Shown piece after piece: positions 1 to 5,413 of a stretch of 64,000 bases of DNA. This DNA is from Spirosoma sp. SC4-14 (GTDB taxonomy: Bacteria; Bacteroidota; Bacteroidia; Cytophagales; Spirosomataceae). The notes below the pieces were generated by a model. That model had not been told where the DNA came from and made no database searches. It saw nothing but the letters and a program-made list of their open reading frames with translations. The stretch is from NCBI RefSeq assembly GCF_037201965.1, contig NZ_CP147518.1, positions 1,611,001 through 1,675,000 of the forward strand, read 5' to 3'. Every line of letters begins with the position of its first letter. The stretch's first letter is position 1. The translations under genes were made by a program, and so were the position numbers.

Positions 1-278
1 AAGGTCAGCGTATCATCCGGCCTAACGTGGGCGAGTTATCGGCTTCGGCCAAGGCGCACTGGCGGATGCCAGCCGGTCACCCCGAAGGATTCTTCGAAGC
101 GTTTGCGAACCTGTACCGCAACTTTGCCTACGCCGTGAAAGCGCATATGGAAGGCAAACCCGCCGATCCAATCTACGATTTTCCGAGCGTGGCCGATGGC
201 GTTCGCGGGCTGGCTTTTATCGACACCGTCATTGCCTCGAACCAGTCGGACGAGAAGTGGACGAAGTTTATAAGTTAA
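1..278 (+). CDS. Gfo/Idh/MocA-family oxidoreductase, C-terminal fragment (5' end outside window)
   Basis: Open reading frame already running at the window edge (codons in phase with base 3) and ending with TAA at 276-278. The readable tail contains an HWRMPAGHPEGFFEAFANLY segment followed by FPSVADGVRGLAFIDTVIAS. This matches the C-terminal region of NAD(P)-dependent Gfo/Idh/MocA oxidoreductases, where a 'DG.rg...i...i.S' helix closes the catalytic domain. The same ending recurs in the next oxidoreductase (852-1997: TFADGYRELLICEKILESN). The substrate is unknown. A second oxidoreductase and a sugar isomerase follow on the same strand, so it is probably the upstream member of a sugar-oxidation operon. 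The N-terminal Rossmann domain cannot be seen. Confidence 0.8.
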   Translation, partial: GQRIIRPNVGELSASAKAHWRMPAGHPEGFFEAFANLYRNFAYAVKAHMEGKPADPIYDFPSVADGVRGLAFIDTVIASNQSDEKWTKFIS

Positions 279-279
279 G

Positions 280-412
280 TGATTGAATTGTTGAATTGTT
301 GAATGATTGAATTGCGGTCCGCCGTTGGGAGAGTATATCAACGAAGAGATGTACTACTCAACAATTCAATCATTCAATCATTCAACAATTCAACAATTCA
401 ACAATTCAATCA
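280..412. repeat. Iterated inverted repeat, TTGAATGA/TTGAATTG class
   Basis: Left arm 280-315 is built from tandem copies of TGATTGAATTG and TTGAATTG. Right arm about 357-412 carries the complementary units (CAATTCAATCATTCAA and variants). About 40 bp of ordinary sequence lies between, so the region can fold into a long imperfect hairpin. It separates an oxidoreductase stop from a four-helix-bundle start, and related CAATTCAATCATT units reappear at 809-842 after that gene. Confidence 0.85.
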
Positions 413-430
413 TTTTTAAACCCTACCGTA

Positions 431-802
431 ATGAATGATAAAATTGAGTTTGTACAGCAGATGCAACAGCGAACAAAAGATTTTTCGCTTCGTACGATAC
501 GATTGTTTCGAGCTTTACCTAAAACAGATGAGGCTAAAATAATTGGAAAGCAATTGTTGCGTTCTGCTACATCTGTTGGAGCGAACTACCGGGCGGTTTG
601 CCGTGCCAGAAGTCAGGCAGAGTATTTTGCCAAGCTAAGTATTGTAGTGGAAGAAGCCGATGAATCACTATTCTGGATGGAATTACTTACAGAGGCAGAA
701 ATTGTACGACTTGAAAAGCTGAACAATCTCATGAATGAAGCATCTGAGCTATTAGCTATATTTTCATCTGCCCGTAAAAACTCAAGAAACAGCCAACGTT
801 AG
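431..802 (+). CDS. four helix bundle protein (23S rRNA intervening-sequence / S23 family)
   Basis: A 123-aa protein with the family hallmarks: an amphipathic first helix (residues about 10-30), the core QLLRSATSVGANYRAV (about 42-57), then SQAEYFAKLSIVVEEADES and a last helix rich in Leu and Glu. The family (PF05635/TIGR02436) was first seen inside 23S rRNA intervening sequences and shares its fold with Avd, the accessory protein of diversity-generating retroelements; its own role is poorly known. The length is normal and the ATG lies 9 bp after CCCTACCGTA, without a clear Shine-Dalgarno site. The gene sits between two oxidoreductase genes and is bounded on both sides by TTGAATGA-type repeats, which suggests insertion into an existing operon. 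A paralogue lies at 2013-2456. Confidence 0.88.
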   Translation: MNDKIEFVQQMQQRTKDFSLRTIRLFRALPKTDEAKIIGKQLLRSATSVGANYRAVCRARSQAEYFAKLSIVVEEADESLFWMELLTEAEIVRLEKLNNLMNEASELLAIFSSARKNSRNSQR

Positions 803-805
803 CCC

Positions 806-843
806 TAATTCAATCATTCAGTCATTCAACAATTCAATCATTA
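806..843. repeat. CAATTCAATCATT-type repeat after the four-helix-bundle gene
   Basis: Runs of TTCAATCATT / TTCAACAATTCAATCATT between the stop of the four-helix-bundle gene and the oxidoreductase start at 852. These are the same units as in the 357-412 arm, in the same orientation. The gene is therefore bracketed by matching low-complexity repeats. Confidence 0.8.
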
Positions 844-851
844 CCCTTTTC

Positions 852-1997
852 ATGCAAAAAATTAATGTTGGTGTCGTAGGCACCGGATTTATTGGGCCGG
901 CACACATCGAGGCCCTCCGCCGTTTGCCCAATACAAACGTGTTGGCGCTTTGCGAAGTAACCCCCGAACTGGCCCGCCAAAAAGCCGATCAACTGGGTAT
1001 CGAACGGTCGTGTACATTTGACGAACTGCTGGCGATGGACGACATTCAGGTCGTGCACATCTGTACGCCCAATTTTCTGCACTATTCGCAGTCGAAAGCT
1101 GCTCTACTGGCAGGTAAGCACGTTGTGTGCGAAAAGCCGCTGGCCAAAGATTTGCACGAGGCCGAAGAGCTGGTGAAACTGGCTAAAGAAACAGGGCTGG
1201 TCAATGCCGTTCACTTCAATCTTCGCTATTATCCACTGGTTCGGCAGATGAAAGTGATGCGGGAGCAGGACGACCTGGGCGATGTGTATTCGGTGATTGG
1301 CTCATATTTGCAGGACTGGTTATTCTACGATACGGATTACAACTGGCGTCTTGAACCTGATAAATCGGGCGACTCGCGGGCTATTGCCGACATTGGCTCT
1401 CACCTGATGGATAGTCTGGAATACATCACTGGCCTGAAAACCGTAGCCGTTATGGCCGACTTCAACACGGTTCATAAAGTGCGCAAGAAGCCACTAAAGC
1501 CTGTAGAAACGTATTCGGGTAAAATGCTGAAACCGGAAGATTATGCCGATGTGCCCATCAATACCGAAGACCATGCCAACGTGTTGCTGCGGTTCGATAA
1601 TGGCAATCGGGGGGTTATAACGGTGTCGCAGGTATCGGCAGGACGTAAAAACCAAATGAAACTCGAAATTGCCGGGTCGAAGAAAACCTATGCCTGGAAC
1701 TCCGAAGCACCGAATGAAATGTGGGTTGGCAATCGCGATAGTGCTAATCAGGCGTTCATGCGTGATCCGTCGCTGGCGCATCCCGAAGCCCGTTCGGTGA
1801 TTTCGTTTCCTGGTGGTCATAACGAAGGATTCCCCGATACATCGAAGCAGCTTTTCAAAGAGGTGTACGATGCCATTGCCGCTGGCAAACAGCCCGAAAA
1901 CCCAACGTTCCCAACCTTTGCCGATGGCTACCGCGAACTGCTCATCTGCGAAAAAATTCTGGAGAGTAACCGGAAGCAGGCCTGGGTGGAAGTTTAA
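852..1997 (+). CDS. Gfo/Idh/MocA-family NAD(P)-dependent oxidoreductase
   Basis: A 381-aa cytoplasmic protein without signal peptide. The N-terminal Rossmann fold starts with VGVVGTGFIGPAHIEALRRL, followed by VHICTPNFLHYSQSKAALLAGKHVVCEKPLA, which carries the invariant EKP lysine at about residue 95. The C-terminal α/β domain has a DIGSHLMDSLEYITG motif, as in sugar and inositol dehydrogenases of the family. It probably oxidises a sugar or sugar derivative at one hydroxyl; the exact substrate cannot be read. It is co-directional with another oxidoreductase (1-278) and a xylose-isomerase-like protein (2547-3599), a common Bacteroidota trio for keto-sugar metabolism. The ATG at 852 is preceded by CCCTTTTC only. 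Confidence 0.9.
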   Translation: MQKINVGVVGTGFIGPAHIEALRRLPNTNVLALCEVTPELARQKADQLGIERSCTFDELLAMDDIQVVHICTPNFLHYSQSKAALLAGKHVVCEKPLAKDLHEAEELVKLAKETGLVNAVHFNLRYYPLVRQMKVMREQDDLGDVYSVIGSYLQDWLFYDTDYNWRLEPDKSGDSRAIADIGSHLMDSLEYITGLKTVAVMADFNTVHKVRKKPLKPVETYSGKMLKPEDYADVPINTEDHANVLLRFDNGNRGVITVSQVSAGRKNQMKLEIAGSKKTYAWNSEAPNEMWVGNRDSANQAFMRDPSLAHPEARSVISFPGGHNEGFPDTSKQLFKEVYDAIAAGKQPENPTFPTFADGYRELLICEKILESNRKQAWVEV

Positions 1998-2032
1998 AGA
2001 GCGAAAGAGCGAATGAGTGAAAGAGCGATTTA
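1998..2032. repeat. GAAAGAGCGAA/GAGTGAAAGAG repeat overlapping a start codon
   Basis: Tandem AAAGAGCGAAAGAGCGAATG followed by AGTGAAAGAGCGA. The ATG start of the second four-helix-bundle gene (2013) is part of the repeat unit ATGAGTGAAAGAGCG. The same unit reappears at 2457-2545 and 28739-28862. Confidence 0.8.
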
Positions 2033-2456
2033 CAACAGCGAGAATATACCGGAATCGGAAAACCTTATTCAAGAGGCTTGGGTGGATTACTCTGGCCAAT
2101 CGAAAAGTCAGTTTCTGGATGACATCGAAAAACGGTTAAAACTCTTTATGCTTCGTTGTGTAAAAGTTTGTCGTACTCTTTCGCAGGAGTATGATGCCCA
2201 ACATTTTGCTCATCAGCTTATTCGTTCGTCTTCCTCTGCGGCAGCTAACTTTCGGGCAGTACGAAGAAGCAGAAGTCAGAAAGAATACTATGCTAAAATA
2301 AGTGTTACTCTTGAAGAGTTAGATGAATCTCTTTTCTGGCTGGAAACATTAGTTTTCACTGAAATTGTCCCTGAAAACCGGTTACTAGATTTGATTGATG
2401 AGGGCTATCAAATTCTGAAAATTCTGTCAAAATCCCGTAAAACAGCGAGCGACTGA
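2013..2456 (+). CDS. four helix bundle protein, second copy, N-terminus encoded by repeat
   Basis: A 147-aa paralogue of the 431-802 product. The shared core here reads HQLIRSSSSAAANFRAVRRS then SQKEYYAKISVTLEELDES and LFWLETL, each block aligning with the first copy. It is about 25 residues longer at the N-terminus. The start ATG and first four codons (MSER) are supplied by the GAAAGAGC repeat, and the family domain begins near FLDDIEKRLKLF (about residue 34). A later ATG at 2148 would cut into helix 1, so 2013 is the better start. The gene lies between an oxidoreductase and an isomerase gene and is again bracketed by inverted low-complexity repeats. Function unknown. Confidence 0.85.
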   Translation: MSERAIYNSENIPESENLIQEAWVDYSGQSKSQFLDDIEKRLKLFMLRCVKVCRTLSQEYDAQHFAHQLIRSSSSAAANFRAVRRSRSQKEYYAKISVTLEELDESLFWLETLVFTEIVPENRLLDLIDEGYQILKILSKSRKTASD

Positions 2457-2545
2457 AATAAAGAGCGAAAGAGTTAAAGAGTGAAAGAGCGAATCTTGTC
2501 GCGTCAGCCACTCTTTCGCTCTTTCGCTCTTTCGCTCTTTAACAA
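2457..2545. repeat. GAAAGAGC inverted repeat (long hairpin)
   Basis: Left arm about 2457-2493 (units AAAGAGCGAAAGAG, AAAGAGTGAAAGAGCG) and right arm about 2510-2541 (CACTCTTTCGCTCTTTCGCT and further units) are reverse complements around a 16-bp loop. The hairpin ends six bases before the ATG of the isomerase gene at 2547 and could affect its translation or read-through from upstream (inference). Confidence 0.85.
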
Positions 2546-2546
2546 C

Positions 2547-3599
2547 ATGAAAACAATGAAAGGCCCTGGCATTTTCCTGGCTCAGTTCTTAGGAGATGCC
2601 GAACCCTTTAACAGTTTAGAGTCCATTGCCAAATACATGGCTGACCTGGGCTACAAAGGTATCCAGATTCCAACGTGGGACCCGCGCATGATCGACCTGA
2701 AACAGGCGTCGGAAAGCCAGACCTACTGCGATGAATTTAAAGGCAAACTAAACGAAATCGGTGTCGAAATCACCGAACTGGCTACACACCTGCAAGGCCA
2801 ACTAGTGGCCGTACACCCAGCCTACGGTCCGATGTTCGATGGCTTCGGTCCGGCCGAGTTAGCCGGTAAGCCTAAAGAACAGCAAGCCTGGGCTGTCGAT
2901 CAGTTGATCATGACAGCCAAAGCTAGTAAAAACCTTGGCCTGAAAGCCAGCCCGACGTTTTCGGGGGCGTTGCTGTGGCCGTTTATTTATCCGTGGCCGC
3001 AGCGTCCGGCCGGACTGGTTGAAACTGGTTTTACGGAGCTGGCGACTCGCTGGAAGCCTATTCTGGATGCTTATGAAGACGCCGGCGTCGATCTGGCCTA
3101 CGAACTGCATCCGGGCGAAGACCTGCACGATGGTATTACGTTTGAGATGTTCCTCGAAAAAACTGGTAATCACCCCCGTGTTGGTATCAATTATGACCCC
3201 AGCCACTTTGTGCTGCAACAACTCGATTATCTGCAATTCATCGACTTCTATCACGAGCGTATTTTTGCCTACCACGTGAAAGACGCTGAGTTTAATCCAA
3301 GCGGCAAGCAGGGTGTATATGGCGGCTACCAGGGCTGGGTCGAACGCGCCGGACGGTTCCGTTCGCTTGGCGATGGTCAGGTCGATTTCTCGGGTATTTT
3401 CTCCAAACTGGCGCAGTACGATTACGATCGCTGGGCAGTTCTGGAATGGGAGTGTGCGCTGAAACACCCAGAGCAGGGCGCAGCCGAAGGCGCACCGTTT
3501 ATCGACAGTCACATCATTCGCGTTACCGAGCGGGCGTTCGACGATTTTGCCGGAACTGGTGCCGACGAAGCCTTTAATAAGAAGGTGCTGGGGCTGTAA
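2547..3599 (+). CDS. sugar phosphate isomerase/epimerase (xylose isomerase-like TIM barrel)
   Basis: A 350-aa protein of the AP endonuclease 2 / xylose-isomerase-like TIM-barrel family. Visible strands include GPGIFLAQFLG at the start, IAKYMADLGYKGIQIPTWD, VDLAYELHPGEDLHDG, VGINYDPSHF and FAYHVKDAEF, with the usual Glu, Asp and His metal ligands of these isomerases at strand ends. There is no signal peptide, so it is cytoplasmic. I chose ATG 2547 (MKTMKGPG); the frame remains open upstream only because the GAAAGAGC repeat has no stop in this phase. Together with the upstream oxidoreductases it probably interconverts keto- and aldose forms of a sugar. Substrate unknown. Confidence 0.88.
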   Translation: MKTMKGPGIFLAQFLGDAEPFNSLESIAKYMADLGYKGIQIPTWDPRMIDLKQASESQTYCDEFKGKLNEIGVEITELATHLQGQLVAVHPAYGPMFDGFGPAELAGKPKEQQAWAVDQLIMTAKASKNLGLKASPTFSGALLWPFIYPWPQRPAGLVETGFTELATRWKPILDAYEDAGVDLAYELHPGEDLHDGITFEMFLEKTGNHPRVGINYDPSHFVLQQLDYLQFIDFYHERIFAYHVKDAEFNPSGKQGVYGGYQGWVERAGRFRSLGDGQVDFSGIFSKLAQYDYDRWAVLEWECALKHPEQGAAEGAPFIDSHIIRVTERAFDDFAGTGADEAFNKKVLGL

Positions 3600-3604
3600 G
3601 GTTT

Positions 3605-3835
3605 GGATACAGTAACAGGGCTTTCTTATTAAAGGCTTCGTCGGACGGCCGATGCCGCACGAAATGATTATAGAAGAAAGTTGACAAGTCCTGTTAGAAC
3701 TCCGAAGGAGTGCCATAATTAGTCTATTATATCACTCCTTCGGAGTTCTAACAGGGAAATTACCCGTTACATGTCTACAAAAATGACACCCTTTCAGGGT
3801 TGAAAATTTTTATAAGAAAGCCCTGGATGCAGTAA
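3605..3835. repeat. MITE-like repeat with nested inverted arms
   Basis: Outer inverted repeats CAGGGCTTTCTTAT (3616-3629) and ATAAGAAAGCCCTG (3812-3825) are perfect over 14 bp. They are flanked by near-identical direct repeats GGATACAGTAA (3605-3615) and GGATGCAGTAA (3825-3835). Inside lies a second perfect inverted pair, about 23 bp each, around 3683-3705 and 3733-3755 (core ACTCCGAAGGAGTG / CACTCCTTCGGAGT). The tag GATTATAGAAGAAAG at about 3666 recurs at about 9675. No coding potential is seen. Confidence 0.75.
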
Positions 3836-3842
3836 TAAATGT

Positions 3843-3879
3843 GCCCCGACTCTTTTATGAAAAGTTTGTCGGGGCTTTT
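3843..3879 (+). terminator. rho-independent terminator-like hairpin
   Basis: GCCCCGAC (3843-3850) pairs with GTCGGGGC (3868-3875), with an extra CTTTT/AAAAG stem inside, followed by TTTTATATT. It would end transcription from the isomerase operon. It overlaps the apparent upstream extension of the next gene, which argues for the later start at 3899. Confidence 0.75.
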
Positions 3880-3898
3880 ATATTATAGAGATAAACTC

Positions 3899-4438
3899 AT
3901 GAGAGAAGCATACTCGTTTCAGGATTATATACATGACTATGCTGTTTGGACGGCTGCACGTGCGGTTCAACGAAAGTTTACTAGTACTCAAAGGATTAAA
4001 GAAGCTATTGATCAGTCTACATTACGGGAGTTTAGTGAATCTCGGGAATGTAGTACTGCTGAAGAATTCAATAATTTTCATATATCGTGTTCGAATCAAA
4101 TTATTGAAACCTTAAAAAAAGCGAATGTAGCAAACCCTACTTACGGTAGAGCAGCTAAGATTATTGCTATCTATTTAAAGACGTCACTAATCATTCCGAT
4201 GGCCGGACAAGGTGTTATTTGTCAATTTATTCATCCGCCAATTGATAGAATTCTTCTAACAAACCTCAGTAAGGAACATAAAATTAAAAAGCTATGTGAA
4301 AAAGGGTGGACGGCCTTGAATGAAGTCGAATATTGGCACTTGTATGAAAGAATTAAATTAGAAAAACTCAAATTTGATTGGTCACTTGAAAAATATTGGC
4401 AACCAGAACAAGAGAAAATAGAATCAGATAAGTTATAG
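3899..4438 (+). CDS. hypothetical protein, AT-rich
   Basis: A 179-aa protein that I do not recognise. It starts MREAYSFQDYIHDYAVW and is rich in Lys, Ile and Glu; a mildly hydrophobic stretch (AAKIIAIYLKTSLIIPMAG, about residues 95-113) is too weak for a clear membrane segment. No signal peptide or catalytic motif is seen. Base composition is clearly more AT-rich than the neighbours, with many AAA, ATT and TTA codons, which suggests recent acquisition. The frame opens at 3839, but the first 20 codons would be made from a terminator hairpin, so ATG 3899 is preferred. It stands alone between the repeat element and a small membrane protein. Confidence 0.65.
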   Translation: MREAYSFQDYIHDYAVWTAARAVQRKFTSTQRIKEAIDQSTLREFSESRECSTAEEFNNFHISCSNQIIETLKKANVANPTYGRAAKIIAIYLKTSLIIPMAGQGVICQFIHPPIDRILLTNLSKEHKIKKLCEKGWTALNEVEYWHLYERIKLEKLKFDWSLEKYWQPEQEKIESDKL

Positions 4439-4489
4439 TATCAGTTAGAACGCTTTTAGTGAAGATACGATAAGTTACCAACAACCACT

Positions 4490-4693
4490 ATGGCAGGACA
4501 AGGTTCGGGCGGAAATGTGTTAGCAGCCCTTTGTAGTTTTTTTATACCGGGTTTAGGTCAGCTTTTGCAGGGGCGTTTGCTGATGGCAATTGTGCAGTTT
4601 GTGCTCGCGGCTGTACTGTGGTTTTTCCTGTTAGGCTGGCTCGTTCATTTATGGTCGATTATCGATGCTGCTCGGTTCAACCCAGGCCGATAG
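4490..4693 (+). CDS. small TM2-like membrane protein
   Basis: A 67-aa protein with a glycine-rich N-terminus (MAGQGSGGN), a first hydrophobic segment containing FFIPGLGQLLQGR (about 17-30) and a second segment IVQFVLAAVLWFFLLGWLV (about 34-52), ending WSIIDAARFNPGR. The 'PGLGQLl.G' turn between two helices, with an Asp-containing tail, is the pattern of TM2-type and related small membrane proteins. Function unknown. It converges with the Uma2-like gene, leaving 17 bp between stops. Confidence 0.7.
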   Translation: MAGQGSGGNVLAALCSFFIPGLGQLLQGRLLMAIVQFVLAAVLWFFLLGWLVHLWSIIDAARFNPGR

Positions 4694-4710
4694 ATGTCTG
4701 ACGACGAGTA

Positions 4711-5346
4711 TCAGAACTCGATTCCTTCTTCGGTAAGCAGCGCAGCCAGATTTAAGACCACATCGTCCAGCACCGGAATGCTGGCATCCCAATTCTCTGT
4801 GAGCCAGGGTTTTTGGGGCGTAGCAACGAAAATTTTTGTGGAGTCTGTCATAATCCAGATCACCCGTTCAACGCCAAAAGCCAATAACCGTTCAGTTTTC
4901 TCGTAAACATAGCCCGATTCCTTGCCTTCAAATTCGTTGGGTTCAATACGGACATCGATCTCAAATGCAATTTTAGGAGCGGTGTCGAAGTATTTGTTCG
5001 TTAAGGTCAGGTTGTTGGCTCTATCGAAAATGGCAATGTCATTCGACAAGTTGCTGCCTTTTTCAAGATGTACACCGGATTCATTGGTGACGACTAAATA
5101 CTTCTTGCGATTAATAGTGCGGCCAAGAAACATAACGAGGGTGGCTACTAATGCAGCCTGAAGCGAACTACTGCCCATAATTTCGGCGGGTGTTTTCTGA
5201 CCATTCAGCACAGCCTGATAGTTGCGGTAATATAGCGGACGTCCGTTAAGCGTCTCGTAGATCAGGTAGGAGGGCACTCCGGGCTTCTTCCGCTTTCTGA
5301 CCGATGTGGCTACGGCTACTGGCATGACCTTGTCGATTACGTTCAT
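4711..5346 (-). CDS. Uma2 family (DUF820) restriction-endonuclease-like protein
   Basis: A 211-aa protein of the Uma2/DUF820 family, which has a PD-(D/E)XK nuclease-like fold and is usually carried in many copies by cyanobacteria and some Bacteroidota. Visible blocks are SNDIAIFDRAN (about 102-112), APKIAFEIDVR (about 122-132) with the acidic residues expected at the active site, then YVYEKTERLLAFGVERVIWI (about 145-164). The family's biological role is unsettled. The ATG at 5346 is a clear start. It lies tail to tail with the small membrane protein and downstream of mutS2 on the same strand, separated by a hairpin. Confidence 0.82.
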   Translation of the reverse strand: MNVIDKVMPVAVATSVRKRKKPGVPSYLIYETLNGRPLYYRNYQAVLNGQKTPAEIMGSSSLQAALVATLVMFLGRTINRKKYLVVTNESGVHLEKGSNLSNDIAIFDRANNLTLTNKYFDTAPKIAFEIDVRIEPNEFEGKESGYVYEKTERLLAFGVERVIWIMTDSTKIFVATPQKPWLTENWDASIPVLDDVVLNLAALLTEEGIEF

Positions 5347-5386
5347 CTTCGCAATACTACATATTTTCCTGACGAATGACTACAGT

Positions 5387-5411
5387 AGCGTGGGCGACTT
5401 AAGCCCACGCT
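5387..5411 (-). terminator. hairpin after mutS2
   Basis: AGCGTGGGC (5387-5395) pairs with GCCCACGCT (5403-5411) around a 7-nt loop, two bases beyond the mutS2 stop. There is no strong T-run on the minus side, while ATTTATTT follows on the plus side, so it may act as a weak or bidirectional terminator. Confidence 0.5.
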
Positions 5412-5413
5412 AT

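Noticed and set aside
280-412. CRISPR array suspected from regularly repeated short units
   Set aside because: Units are 8-11 bp, imperfect, in both orientations and without unique spacers; no cas genes are present. Iterated inverted repeat is the better reading.
1494-2099. Long minus-strand frame of 201 codons
   Set aside because: It lies antisense to the well-supported oxidoreductase gene and encodes no recognisable protein.
431-2456. Diversity-generating retroelement suspected because four-helix-bundle proteins resemble Avd
   Set aside because: No reverse transcriptase, template repeat or variable repeat is seen in the window.
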